Below, piece after piece: positions 20,027 to 32,139 of a stretch of DNA of 64,000 nt. Both the position numbers and the translations under genes were made by a program. Under the pieces are notes generated by a model, which saw only the letters and a program-made list of their open reading frames with translations, did not search any database and was not told the origin of the DNA. The DNA comes from Margaritifera margaritifera. Taxonomy: Eukaryota > Mollusca > Bivalvia > Unionida > Margaritiferidae. Position 1 is the stretch's first letter. Each line of letters begins with the position of its first letter. The stretch spans positions 558,001 through 622,000 of the forward strand of contig JAQPZY010001561.1 of assembly GCA_029931535.1 (NCBI GenBank), given 5' to 3'.

Positions 20027-21282
20027 ACACTTTAATTTGGTGGTTTTCAAAAACGGAACCCAAAATTAACTTTAGCACACTAAATTATGCCAAAACACTA
20101 TGCGTCCAACGGTCACAAGTATATTGACCTTGGGAGTAAAAACAACAACAACAAAAAAAAACAAAACAACAACAAAAAAAAAAACACTCAAAGGCGGTCA
20201 GTGTGTTTATCACTCTTTGGTGGTTTCTTCTTTAATTTGTATCAAAATGATGAATGAAACTGTGATCTAACAGTACGCTAGCAGAATTGTAACATATTTT
20301 AGATCTGGCACACGCCAAATTATTTTGCCTGACATGGTTTTCGCAATCTAACCGGAGAAAATTTACTTCATACACCGGTAATAAATAAATAAATAAAATT
20401 GACGGCCTAATGTTAAAATCACGTTTGTCACCAGAACGTTTTGGCCCTGTTTAACATGTGGCTCCCGTTTGTCCCTAGATCGTCACACTATACTACTAGA
20501 GAGATATAAATATTTGTTCATTCAAGGTAAATTATTGTCCACGAGGGTGAAGCCAGAGTGGAACATGATTTGTCGCGGGTGAACAAATCTTCATGTCGTC
20601 CCCCAACAGGGGCAATAAATTGTTTATTATACCGAATAATTTATATTTTGCAGTGCAGTTTTTTTAAAAGAGTGTCCCGTCCGTCTTCCACGCACCAGCA
20701 TAAAATTCAGAAAGTCACATGTGGAAGCTTTGGATGTGATGTACTTAAACTAAATGTACCCTTTAAAATTCTCTGGGAATTTAAATTTAATTATTTAAAA
20801 CCTTAATTAAAACGTTGAATTCTCTATTAATTATATAACATTTTATGCGTTTTAAATTTCAATAATATTTATTAAGATGTGGATATTTACGTGGAACACT
20901 TGCTTCGAAAATATAAGTAACTTACTTTATTCCCCCTTATCTTAAAATATTTGTCAAATTATTTCACTTTTCTTTCTTTCGTCCCCATCGGTTACGTCAT
21001 CAAAATCAAGAGAAGGTAAGCATAAACTCATAAACTCTGCCGTGAATATCTTCCTGTAAAACAATCCTATGCTTCAAACTTAAAACACCAACGTGGGTAT
21101 GTGAGAAAGCTTGCCAATAGCTTCCCGTGGGTCGGTGGTTCTTCCCGGGGTCCTTCCGGGTTCTTTTTCCACCAAATACACTGGCCGCCATATATAGCCT
21201 ATCACGTGCTGAAAAATGGCGTTAAATCCCTCAAAGGGAAAGCCAAAGCCAAACGTAAAAATATATGCCCTATTTTGACCAA

Positions 21283-21313
<31 letters not shown>

Positions 21314-22130
21314 TGTTGCAGATTTATACCTTAGATAAATAAATATATATCATATTATGTGGAACATCTATGACACTTTATTAATTTAGAACTGAGCGTG
21401 ATAATTTTTCTGATTTTATGGAAGTTTTATTCATGCTTTAATAAAGATGTAAAAATACATGTATTTGATCTCTGTGAGTACTGGTATGGTAAACATACCT
21501 TTCTTTTCACTGCAAATAAACGATTTTAAAAACAAAATACTTGAAATCATCTCCTCTCTAAATTCCTTGACAAAGTTGTTTCTTTCATCACCAAAAAGGA
21601 GGAACATTAATATTTTGTTATTTGGAATGGGATAGCTTCTAGTTATCCGAGTCAATCTGTCAAACTAAATGCGATTATCTACTTTTCTTTCCTGCATCAA
21701 GGGACATAGCTCCAGTAGACATACACAATTTAGTAGCAAAGGGAGGTAATTTTCTTTTAACTATGCAAGAATACTTTAGTGTTGGCTTCAGAGGCGATGG
21801 GAAATTGTTTCGTTTTCGGACGAGTTAATATTTTGTCTACACTTGGCTTATGGACGAGTTAATATTTTGTCTACACTTGGCTTATGGAGGAGTTCGATTT
21901 TCTCGTCGGCTCAGCAAACAGTACGTCGATGCACGTGTGCGGCAGGTAGTGTCAAGGTGTAGGGTGATGTAAAATACCGTAACATAACTCAACTCATTGT
22001 GATCGATGATAATCGATGTACAGCGATATCATAATAAAATTCTCGCAGCTGCAGTGTTGCTTTCCTTGCTTTTCACGACTATTCGAGGTCGAACACAATC
22101 AGATTTACTTAGGATCACCTCAGATGTCTG
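19540..22130. other. No recognisable gene; CT/CA microsatellites, short duplications
   Basis: Holds (CT)n at 19883-19945, CA repeats at 19991-20030, and an ATT tract at 21287-21313. A 34-bp direct duplication (ggacgagttaatattttgtc..) lies at 21820-21887. The 187-codon open frame at 19564-20127 runs through CT and CA repeats and shows no motif. Confidence 0.6.
21112..21245 (+). repeat. SINE tail fragment of a type common in bivalves
   Basis: 'tgggtcggtggttcttccc', 'ccaaatacactggccgcca' and 'gctgaaaaatggcgttaaat' in this order match the 3' domain of tRNA-derived SINEs widespread in molluscs (..ccaccataatgctggccgcc..acggcgtaaaac..). Family assignment is from memory. Confidence 0.5.
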
Positions 22131-22144
22131 AATGTTGTGGTTTT

Positions 22145-22447
22145 GTCATGACCTGCATTGTCTCCTGAGATGTCTTCACTAGAATACATGACATTGTCAT
22201 GACCTGCATTGTCTCCTGAGATGTCTTCACTAGAATACATGACATTGTCATGACCTGCATTGTCTCCTGAGATGTCTTCACTAGAATACATGACATTGTC
22301 ATGACCTGCATTGTCTCCTGAGATGTCTTCACTAGAATACATGACATTGTCATGACCTGCATTGTCTCCTGAGATGTTTTCACTAGAATACATGACATTG
22401 TCATGACCTGCATTGTCTCCTGAGATGTCTTCACTAGAATACATTCG
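22145..22447. repeat. 51-bp minisatellite, 6 copies
   Basis: Unit starts gtcatgacctgcattgtctc; copies begin at 22145, 22196, 22247, 22298, 22349 and 22400, almost identical (one c-to-t in copy 5). As 51 is divisible by three, two - strand frames stay open (17-residue repeat 'MYSSEDISGDNAGHDNV'). Coding use is unproven. Confidence 0.97.
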
Positions 22448-22449
22448 GG

Positions 22450-24160
22450 GTTTACTGGGCAGAAGATAAAGAAGATTTAGCCACAAACAGAGAGCTCTCA
22501 AAGATGCCCTTATCGAGGAATTCGAGGAGTAGGATCGAATCCCACTTGCCGTTATTCAGAACCATATCCGGCCAATGAAAAGGCGCCTTAGGGTTTGCAT
22601 TAACAACAACGGGGGCCACATGCATTATTAACGACCTGTGACTTGTCTTTCCCATGATCTGCTTTGTGTTTGACTTGTGCGTGGAAATGTTTCAGTAAAA
22701 ACGTCTGACATTTCTCAGAAATCTCCCAATGGAATAAGCACACAAGTCTGAACTAAAGGAAATACATATTAGAGTTTATAAATTGAAAAAAACAAGTAAT
22801 TACATATGTTTTATTTCTCTTTTCAGTATTAAAGCTGCAGTAGTCGATTGTAAAGCCTTTTTTTGACGTTGAAGAAATACATGTATAAAATTGACTATTT
22901 TTCTCTCGCTGCTATGTCTAAGCGAACGAAACTCTCCTTGCCTTTGAAGCCCAAAAGATCTCTCTTAACAACTTTTTCTAGTCTTCGAATGAATATGACA
23001 GTTTCTTTATATTTAGCGTAACTTCAAAAACTTGAAAAACGTTTGTCTTCGGTGAAAATTTTACTGCTTTATATGAAGATGTTTTTGACCTCTCCGTATT
23101 TACAAATTTGTGAAGAGAAGTATATACACATTACAATCTAAAAAGATACGCGATGGATACTATTTATATTTCCACGATTCTTTTAGGCATGCATTGTAAT
23201 CAATGCGAAAAACTGCTGAAGTTTATTCCTTTTTTCCACTCGAAATTAAAATCAACCATATTTCATACGGCCAAAAACTATCGTTTCAGATTGAGCGCAG
23301 CAGCGGATGCCTTATTCAACGTGACATTTACAAACCCAGTGGGCCCTAGCCGTACACCTATTGGGTATAGCTTGCTCGAGAAAGAACATGATGCTTAAAG
23401 TCCATGACCAATAACAACAAGTGGCATGTGCTTATACATGTTTTTCAAACAATGACGAGTCTAGCTGCCGCTGTAGAACGAGCACTACCTGGGAGCATAA
23501 TATATGCTTAATGGTGAGATTTTGACTGACATGAGCAGCAACAGTACATGTCTGTCCCTGGAACAGGAGGAAACGCACAAAAGTAGGTTATTTATGTTAT
23601 ATACAATAATATGAGCGCACTGCCGCTGTTGAGAGAAGGTACTTTTTTGGCCTCGACCTGGTAGAGACAATAGAGAAGGACATCCATATGGGTATTTTAT
23701 GGCCTTATGATTTGCATTACTATAAAATTATCTACCTCAAATCATGATCCCAAAGAAAATATACATAAGTCACATATATGACCAACCATATCATACTATA
23801 AAGTCAATATGTGGTCAAAAGCATGGTTTTTATGTTTACAAGTGCAGTATGGTCGCATCATTGGAGATTCTATTCGCTTACAAATCAATTAATCCTCTGA
23901 AATTACGGTTAAAAGTAAATGTACAAGGAAACTGTCAGCGTTGACAACGGTTTACTAAAACCACATGGTTACATTTTATTATATGTAAATAAGAAATAGG
24001 ATATGTAAATGTCAAATAAAAATATAAATTATACGTGCTTTTGCAGGTTCAATTATTTGCCGGAACACTACGGAAGGTCTGAAACTCTAAGAAAAAGGGT
24101 AATGGTTGGAATGCTTTCCCTAATGTTATGGTTAATATTTAGACTCAGAAAAAACTATTA
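22450..24160. other. No recognisable gene
   Basis: Small open frames on both strands (- 22452-22655, + 23153-23398) have normal amino-acid composition but no recognised domain. The - frame at 22452-22655 adjoins the 51-bp array, so a coding exon with tandem repeats is possible but unsupported. Confidence 0.4.
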
Positions 24161-24162
24161 TC

Positions 24163-24415
24163 TTTCTGCGTAAGTACTCAATCAGAAAAAGTATTTGCTT
24201 TCTGCGTATGTACTCAATCAGAAAAAAGTAATAGCTTTCTGTGCATGTACTCAATCAGAAAAAAGTAATAGCTTTCTGTGCATGTGCTCAATCAGAAAAG
24301 AGTAATAGCTTTCTGTGCATGTACTCAATCAAAAAAAGTATTAGGTTTCTGCGCATGTACTCAATCAGAAAAAATTGATAGCTTTCTGTGCATGTACTCA
24401 ATCAGAAAAAAGTAA
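24163..24415. repeat. 37-bp minisatellite, about 7 copies
   Basis: Core 'ctttctgtgcatgtactcaa' followed by tcagaaaaaagtaatag, with point changes between copies. Confidence 0.93.
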
Positions 24416-24552
24416 GTGATTACGAATTATACACAAATGAACAAAGGACTCCATGACGAGTGAATGTTTTGCCAGATTCGCGTACATAAAATACAAACAC
24501 TTTCGTAGGTATAAAATAATTTAACTTATTAAGCCAGATTACTTTTTAAAGC

Positions 24553-24737
24553 AATCATTGACAATGTAATTTTTTCATTGACAATGTAATTTCTTCATTA
24601 ACAACGTAATTTCTTCATTGACAATGTAATTTCTTCATTAACCATGCAATTTCTTCATTGAAAATGTAATTTCGTCATTGTCAATGCAATTTATTCATTG
24701 ACAATGCAATTTCTTCATTGACAATTTAATTTCTTCA
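24553..24737. repeat. 20-bp tandem repeat, 9 copies
   Basis: Unit attgacaatgtaatttcttc with single-base variants. Confidence 0.95.
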
Positions 24738-24962
24738 GGCACAGGATTGGTAAGATTGAGATTTTTTTTTCGGAAGATACTTTTAATTGTGGTTCAATAT
24801 TATATCTATTTCAAATACAAAACAAATAAAAAAGTTTAACATTTTAAGAAGAAAATAAAAGATGTTGAGCGTAGTAAATGTATGTAGATACAGTAACAGT
24901 CACCAACAGTATTTTGACTTTCTACACAAAAATTTCTTGGAAGCAAAAAAGATGATCTATTT

Positions 24963-24988
24963 GGATAATGTTTATGTAATTTTTCTTT

Positions 24989-25080
<92 letters not shown>

Positions 25081-25150
25081 ATAATGTTTATGTAAGTTTT
25101 CGTTCTTCTGATATATATGGATAATGTTTATTTAAGTTTTCTTTTCTCAA
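24963..25150. repeat. 40-bp tandem repeat containing a (TA)n tract
   Basis: 'ggataatgtttatgtaa' followed by a T-rich part and tctgatatat occurs at 24963 and 25079, with a partial third copy at about 25119. The TA array (24995-25078) grew at the end of the first unit. Confidence 0.85.
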
Positions 25151-26164
25151 AAGCACAATTTTAAAGCCCTGCAAACAATTGTTCTCCTGCTGGATTCTAC
25201 GCTTCAGTGACGGAAAGAGTCCGTATCTCATTTCATATTTAACGTGGTTGGTACATGGTCAGCAGTGATTGGTCATTCGGCTTGTCAATTACCTGTAAGT
25301 GTTCGTCATATGTATACTCAACTTGGATTCAACTGAACCATGACATTAAACTTGGAAGACATACGTGGTTTGAAAAACAATCTTTATAAAGATGTTGCAA
25401 TTTTCGCCATATGTAATAAAGAGTTTATACCATCATTAGTAATTAAGATTGCAAGTAGAAGAGGTAATCAGAAATGAAAATTTATTACTAAATATTTAAA
25501 TTATGTTTCTAGTAGAGAAGAATAAATTGCGACGAAGGGCTTATTTTACAGGGTTTTTTTTTTTTTAGGCAACGGGAAATATCTTTCTACGTCATTGTAT
25601 CACTACGTCATTGTATCATACTTTAGGCTTCACTTCGTCAAACAATATAGCACTTGAAAAGACCAAATAATGTTATGTAGGTAAATAAATATCCGTGTGG
25701 AAAACAAAAATGTGATAAATGAAAGACATGGTTTCTAAAGCAGAAATACTCGTGTAAGCATGACATAATGTCATAGGTATGTAGCATGCTTCCACTAATT
25801 CTTATTACCTTCATACATATCTATTTTAAAACAAACCTACTCATTTCTTTGACTGGATGACTTTTCATCCGAAAAAGTGAGATGAAAACCACAAACCAGT
25901 CTAAAATCTGCTACATGCTTCAGTTACAATGTTTTTTTTTTTTTGTTGTTTTTTTTGTACAGAAAGAATACATGATAATTCAATGAATGTCAAATTTTTT
26001 CCTGTCGTTATTGATATAATGTAGATCTCACCATTTTACTTCTATCCCGCGTTCGTATTTCATGGAAGAAATGTGTAATCAAGCGATACACTCAAATACT
26101 ATGTCACCAGCACCTTCAGTGGCGATTTACATTAGTGCAGGGGATAGAAACGAACGTTAAAGTC
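25150..26164. other. No recognisable gene
   Basis: Downstream of the host gene end on the - strand. T-rich tracts at 25553-25566 and 25930-25957. Nothing else is identified. Confidence 0.5.
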
Positions 26165-26592
26165 ACTCAGTATGTTATGCTGTTCTTGAATATTTGTCTT
26201 ACACTGATAGTCTAACACTATATGTGGGATGCTGTTCTTGAAAATTTGTCTTAGCCTGTTAGTCTAACACTATACGTTTGATGCTGTTCTTGAAAATTTG
26301 TCTTACACTGATAGTCTAACACTATATGTGGGATGCTGTTCTTGAAAATTTGTCTTAGCCTGTTAATCTAACACTATATGTGGGATGCTGTTCTTGAAAA
26401 TTTGTCTTACACTGGTAGTCATACACTATACGTGGGATGCTGTTCTTGAAAATTTGTCTTACACTGTTAATCTAACACTATACGTGGGATGCAGTTCTTG
26501 AAAATTTGTCTTACACTGTTACTCTAACACTATACGTGGGATGCAGTTCTTGAAAATTTGTCTTACACTGTTACTCTAACACTATACGTGTG
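26165..26592. repeat. 52-bp minisatellite, 8 copies, overlapping the end of a coding exon
   Basis: Unit gatgctgttcttgaaaattt + gtcttacactg..tagtctaacactatacgtgg. Copies are anchored by gctg (or gcag) at 26179, 26231, 26283, 26335, 26387, 26439, 26491 and 26543. The boundary unit 26581-26598 forms the last codons and stop of the - strand gene. Confidence 0.95.
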
Positions 26593-27974
26593 ATGCTGCG
26601 GTTTCAGTAAGACTTTCAGTCCTTTTGTTTAATTCCTTCACATCTTCAAGTAAATTAGTAAGTTCACGCCGGCGAATCTCTTTCTTTTTGAATGCTTTTA
26701 ACAGTGATCCCTGGCCGGGCTCAGGGCTGGGTGGTCCTCTCTTAAGATCGTCGGATGTTTGCACGGCATTAAACACAATAGCCGGCATGGACACTACAAT
26801 CTGCTTCCTACCCTTCTTCTCGAATACGTAGGAACCTCTTTCAGTCTCAGGTTTGTGCTCAGATCTTTGGCCGCCATTTTTACTGGATTTTTTTTCCCGC
26901 CCACCTTTACTCTCAAACCGAAACGATGCCAGTGATGCTAACTCATCATTTTCGTACGGCTGGTTATGTGAATGCGACTCCACTTTGTTTCCCGACACAA
27001 ACATAGGGCAGGATTCGTTACAAGCAGAGATGGGATAGGGATTCATAGAACTTGAAAAATCTGTAATTCGCGGTAATGCTCTATGATCGTAATACCTCAT
27101 GTCGGGCGGAAGTGAGTGACGCCCCATTCGGTCGTCACTCTGAATGCTACTGCTGGTTGGAAGAGATGGAAGTGACATATATGTTTCGTCATCCTCTGTC
27201 TGGACCGGCGACGGCACGGGAATGTAATAAACGCAGTAGTAATCTGAATGCATCCTGTCATCGTCACTTTTGTCGAGTTGAGATGATTGTGGAGCCAAGA
27301 TCATGTCCTCCAAATCTTGCCTATTTGTCCGCTGTGGATGCCTTAATGTCTTTCTCAAATTATATCTGTCCTCAATATGATAGCCATTTCCAACGTGAGA
27401 AGAATTATTTTTCAAAGCATGTGAATTTTTCTTGGATTGGGCATTTTCTACTATAATATCTCTATGCGTTGATGCGTTTCTGTTGATGGAAGGTATGCTC
27501 GCATTATGATTCACCAATCTGTCCAGATTTATACGAACGCTTTCATTTACTGATTTCCGCAACTGTTGCGGTGTTGGTTGCTCTTTTGTCTCAACACTGT
27601 CCTTTTCAGGTTCTGTCGGTCCCAGAAGTTGTTTTCCTTCGAGGGGCATTATCAACGGTGGCGTTCTTTTAGGACGCATGCGCTGGAACTGTTCAAACGT
27701 TGTAATAAGTGATTTCCTTTTCTGAGTCTCAGCGCGACGAGAGTGTCGACCTTTTGGTTTGGGTCGGCTAAAAATATATTCCCGCCCATAACTGCGCATG
27801 TGCAGTCTCTCCAGTGCATTTGCCAAATTAACCTGTTCTTGGTTGACGAGCTCTTCGCGAAGCTTGGACAAGCGTTGTAGATACTCTGCGTGATGCGTAA
27901 AGTGATCCCGGTCATTGTCAAGCCATGGCATACTTTTGGCTCTATGTGGGTCAACCCCAGCTCGTTCCATAAGC
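26582..27974 (-). CDS. Terminal coding exon of an unidentified host gene (463 codons)
   Basis: The open frame on the - strand extends further upstream, but its first ten residues (MYFFFFLFSR) are only the translated pyrimidine tract of a strong splice acceptor (..ttttttccag), so the exon begins at 27974. It joins the exon at 35875-35987 in phase 2, the split codon giving Arg. The protein starts with a helical, charged segment ('MERAGVDPHRAKSMPWLDND', 'HAEYLQRLSKLREELVNQEQ'). A long low-complexity part follows, rich in Ser, Arg, Lys, Asn and Asp with several basic clusters ('RPKPKGRHSRR', 'QKRKS', 'MRPKRTPP'). It ends in another charged helix ('KKKEIRRRELTNLLEDVKEL'). No enzyme domain, signal peptide or membrane segment is seen; a disordered scaffold-like or nuclear protein is plausible. 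I do not recognise the family. The stop TAG (26582-26584) lies in the first unit of a minisatellite. Confidence 0.82.
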
Positions 27975-28069
27975 CTGGAAAAAAGGAAGAAAAAAAAATA
28001 CATGAGTATGTTGAGAGAGAAATTAAAGCATACGTTGTTTACGCTTAGTTGTCAAGAAACACGGATATT

Positions 28070-28165
28070 TGGTCATGTGGATAATATTTGGTCATGTGGA
28101 TAATATTTGGTCATGTGGAGGATATTTGGTCATGTGGATAATATTTGGTCATGTGGATAATATTT
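28070..28165. repeat. 19-bp tandem repeat, 5 copies
   Basis: Unit ggtcatgtggataatattt, one copy with ggaggat. Confidence 0.95.
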
Positions 28166-28404
28166 GGTGCAACAAATAGTGAAAAATACAATACGTCATT
28201 GTAACCTCTGGTTTAGGTATGACTAGTGCGCCTGCATTCAAAAGATTTCTATGCGAATTTTCTTATGACACCATACTCCAGTCAAGGAGATGTCTTTTAT
28301 TCTCAACATTGACGTTACGCACTAGATATTATCCACATTCACATTATGAACATATGAAGTGTAAGGTAGTATTTTCAAACAAAACCTTCAAACCGCGTAT
28401 CCAG

Positions 28405-28575
28405 TTTAGGTTTTGGTGTTTTACGGTACAGCAATATATTGCAGACTATATTGTGCAGAGGTTAGTAGAGTAAAGTGTCTTGCCCAAGGACAAATCACAG
28501 TAGCTCACTGGGGATGGTCAGATGGTAGAAATCGAACCCGCACCATTGTTGTCACAAGTCCAACGCCTTAACATT
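28405..28575 (-). repeat. tRNA-derived SINE
   Basis: On the - strand: 'ttaaggcgttggacttgtga', a B-box-like 'gggttcgattt', then 'ccttgggcaagacacttta', a motif widespread in animal tRNA-derived SINEs. The far end 'tttggtgttttacggtacagc' is shared with copies at 54.84 kb and 58.49 kb. Confidence 0.7.
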
Positions 28576-28737
28576 AGTGTCAATAGGCTCCACCAGCATA
28601 TCCAAGTTCAATTTATCGCATTTAAGAAGGCAAACTTCTCTTTGTATTTTACATATAGAGAGAAAAAGTCTGTCTTTGATGTACATGAGAGGGTTATTTG
28701 TGAGCTTGACAAATATAATTAATAAAAGTTGATATCC

Positions 28738-28744
<7 letters not shown>

Positions 28745-28788
<44 letters not shown>
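28745..28788. repeat. (GA)n microsatellite
   Basis: Pure dinucleotide tract. Confidence 0.97.
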
Positions 28789-28789
<1 letters not shown>

Positions 28790-29169
28790 ACATCTTTAGG
28801 GTAGGTATACATATGAATGTGTATTTAAAGCACTCACAGACAATTCAGTAAATCAAACAAACATACATGTACATGGATACATACACATCTTTAATTGTAG
28901 ACATTGATTTAAGCACTATTTCGTTAAGATTTCTAATTGAAAATGCTTTATTGTCCATTACAAGTAACTGAGCGAGTTATAGGATTTGATCATAGCAAAC
29001 ATGTTCTCCATCCACCAGACACTGCATATGCTTGATTACTGAATGCTTGGTGTATAAATGATGTGCATACTGTACCTGTAAAATTGTCTGGATTGAAGCG
29101 ATATACTAATAATAATCTTTACTCTTACTAACGAGTATTTTCCATTGTATGAATCTAAAGAGTCCACAA

Positions 29170-29275
29170 GATCTTTTCGCTCAGCTAGCTTGTCAAATAC
29201 AGCTAACTTGTCGAATACAGCTAGCTTGTCAAATGCAGCTAGCTTGCCAAATACAGCTAGCTTGTCCCATACAAT
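29170..29275. repeat. 18-bp tandem repeat, about 6 copies
   Basis: Unit acagctagcttgtcaaat with variants. A + strand frame reads repeated LACQIQ, taken as incidental. Confidence 0.9.
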
Positions 29276-29789
29276 GGAGTCTAAATCGGATTAACTTGAA
29301 ATCTGATCGAAAATTTTCGAGCCTTAAAATATATGTCTTTATTTAGTACTTATGGCATATTCAACTGCACGCATTGCAGGAAAATCTTAATATATCCTAA
29401 AAAAAAGCAGAAAACTGTATACTTTGAACTATTTACATATTGGGCAAATGAGGTATCTCAATTTGGCAATCACACCCTTTTTCGATTTGACTTGCCAGCA
29501 GGTGATCTAAATATTAGGATTATATTCTTTGATTTTGGTTTCAATAACACAACAGAACGGAAATGTACATTTTTTGTTTAAAGTTTTTGTGTTAGTAATT
29601 GCTTGCCTTGAAGAAGGTATATGTGGGTCTCGAATGCGCTTGCCCAGTTTCTCAGAGTTGCAGTCCCGTGCATTGGCATGTTTGTTTCCTCTATAACCTT
29701 TCCTTGACAAAAGCGATCTCTCAATGGTCTTGTGCATTGGAAAAGATTTTTATTTGTGTCCCCCACCCTGCTGCACTCTCTCACTCTTG

Positions 29790-29790
<1 letters not shown>

Positions 29791-29882
<92 letters not shown>
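29791..29882. repeat. (TA)n(TG)n compound microsatellite
   Basis: TA tract 29791-29847 passing directly into TG to 29882. Confidence 0.97.
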
Positions 29883-29885
<3 letters not shown>

Positions 29886-29959
29886 ATACATACTCACACA
29901 ATAGCTGGAAAATGAGGCAGGCGCGGACAAAACTTTTCTTATTCAACGACTTAGGCAAA

Positions 29960-30759
29960 GTCTTCCATAGGAATCATTACATACACAAATAAAACTCAAA
30001 GAGTCACACGCGTAGAACATAAAACATTTATATCATGGCACAGAGAAGCAAACATTTCAGAACAAGGAAAAGGTGAAAACTAAAGAAAAAGAAAGAAAAT
30101 AGCAACATGTCTAAAAATTAGATTTTGAATCTATGTTTGCAAGAAAATGGGTTGGATGTAATATAGAAACACGTTACCGCCTTACTGTTTAGTGAAGCCT
30201 GTTTACGTACATCATTAAGACAAATTGGTGTCACCAATCTGATTAAAATCGAGATGTCCCACATAACGAAGATCTGACAGGCTCTGACCTTTGGAATTTT
30301 TTGTCCACTTATTTCTTGTAGCCTGACAGATTAAACGTTGCTTCTGTGTTTTGGGAGAGTTATAGTTGGAATTTTGTTGTTGTTCCGAATGATATTTTTC
30401 ACTTTCAGCTCTAAGAAAGCTGTAATATGATTGGTGAACGAAAGGTCAGCTGAAACGGAACTCGTTTTGGTGCTTGTTATCTATATATTGATAAGTAGAT
30501 TTCGATTTTAATCGGAATTTTAGGTCACCCACGGGCGCCATCTAAAGCGGTGCAATATTTTTGCTTCTAGGCTTTACATTCCAGATATAATTTCAACTAC
30601 CAGGAGAAAAAAGATGAATGCATTTACAAGAGCAAATGCTGGAAAGACGAAGTAATAAAATAATAATAATAATAATAATAATAATAGTAATAGTAATAAC
30701 TTCAAAAGGAGAGTGAGGAATATTTCTTTTATTGGGACACGTTCATTATCAGTCCATCT

Positions 30760-30830
<71 letters not shown>
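29960..30830. repeat. Copy 1 of an interspersed repeat, also found at 61.49-62.6 kb
   Basis: Shared ordered landmarks with the copy at 61.5 kb: an (AT)n array upstream, 'gtcacacgcgtagaacata', an 'agaaaaag.agat.aat' patch, an aataataat tract (30662-30690) and 'cacgttcattatcagtc'. The middle sections differ in length. Class is unknown. Confidence 0.6.
30763..30828. repeat. (TA)n microsatellite
   Basis: Pure dinucleotide tract next to the SINE at 30843. Confidence 0.97.
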
Positions 30831-30831
<1 letters not shown>

Positions 30832-30842
30832 ATAGAGTCATG

Positions 30843-30935
30843 TCCATACGAGGTATCGAACCCGTGTCGCGGGTAATGGCACCTATCGCCCAGCTGGTAT
30901 GTTATAGCGCCCGAACCCATTCAGCCATGCGCTCT
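30843..30935 (-). repeat. tRNA-like SINE head
   Basis: The - strand reads 'gcgcatggctgaatgggttc' (A-box-like tggctgaatgg) and 'acacgggttcgatacctc' (B-box ggttcgatacc) about 50 bases apart. A long arm region and poor stem pairing argue for a tRNA-derived SINE, not a working tRNA gene. Confidence 0.6.
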
Positions 30936-30939
30936 TCCA

Positions 30940-31325
30940 GAAAACAAAAAATGATGAACCAAGGTAGAAGGAAAGGTTCAAGTTGCACGTGTACCAACAT
31001 ACTAGATATGTGAAACTTAAAAGTCAGCTACATGTACGAATTTCTTTGATTTCACTTTAGAGGCGCAAGGTATATACATGAAATACAATTTACACCTTGA
31101 TACCAAAGGGAGAGGAAAGCGCTTGTACATGGATCCCGCATGACATGTATACATACAAAAACAATTGGAAAACATTTATAAGTAACACCTATATAATAAA
31201 CAGGTTAGAAAGTTATAATTCGTTCCAAGCTGGAATAGAATCCCCCCCCCCCCAACCCGAGTAACTTCAGGTATCGCTCTGATCACAATCACGAGCGCCC
31301 GAACCCAAATTATAGAAGCAAATTT

Positions 31326-31366
<41 letters not shown>

Positions 31367-31487
31367 CTATCTATCTATGAAGACGAATGTGTATATTACG
31401 CAAAGTTGATGTGCAAAGTACAATCTTACCTACCGCATATATGTTAACAAATAATACTATTTTACTGACAGAAGTATTTTGAAAATA
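30940..31487. other. No recognisable gene; CA tract
   Basis: Contains a C-run at about 31243 and (CA)n at 31327-31360. No coding signal. Confidence 0.6.
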
Positions 31488-32137
31488 ATACTAGCACTCT
31501 GTAACACTCTAGAAGTACAATATCTGATAGCACTCTATAACACTCTAGGGGTACAATATCTGCTAGCACTCTATAACACTCTACCGGTACAATATCTGCA
31601 ACGCTCTATAACACTCTAGAGGTACAATATCTGATAGCACTCTGTAACACTCTAGCGGTGCAATATCTGATAGCGCTCTATAACACTCTAGCGGTACAAT
31701 ACCTGATAGCGCTCTATAACACTCTAGCGGTACAATACCTGATAGCGCTCTATAACACTCTAGCGGTACAATACCTACTAGCGCTCTAAAACACTCGAGA
31801 GGTACAATATCTGATAGCGCTCTAAAACACTCTAGAGGTACACTATTTGATAGCGCTCTAAAACACTCTAGAGGTACACTATCTGCTAGCGCTCTATAAC
31901 ACTCTAGAGGTACACTATTTGATAGCGCTCTATAACACTTTAGAGGTACAATATCTGATAACGCTCTATAACACTCTAGAGGTACACTATCTGCTAGCGC
32001 TCTATAACACTCTAGCGGTACAATATCTGATAGCGCTCTATAACACTTTTTAGGTACAATATCTGTTAACGCTCTATAACACTCTAGAGGTACAATATCT
32101 GATAGTGATCTATAACACTCTAGAGGTACAATCTCTG
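31488..32137. repeat. 36-bp minisatellite, about 18 copies
   Basis: Unit gatagcgctctataacactc + tagcggtacaatatct. Variants in gctag/gatag, agagg/agcgg and gcactc/gcgctc are distributed in blocks. Confidence 0.96.
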
Positions 32138-32139
32138 CG

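Noticed and set aside
19564..20127. 187-codon gene on +
   Set aside because: Runs through CT and CA microsatellites at the edge of the inverted-repeat structure, and no domain is visible.
27975..28003. ATG start MYFFFFLFSR for the 473-codon frame
   Set aside because: The first ten codons are a splice-acceptor pyrimidine tract ending in cag; the upstream exon joins in phase at 27974.
29578..29992. Four overlapping open frames of 63-126 codons around 29.6-30.0 kb
   Set aside because: All depend on (TA)n(TG)n repeats and lie in the host gene's intron; no motif.
30843..30935. Functional tRNA gene on -
   Set aside because: A- and B-box-like motifs are present, but a convincing cloverleaf with paired acceptor stem and anticodon arm could not be drawn; a SINE is more likely.
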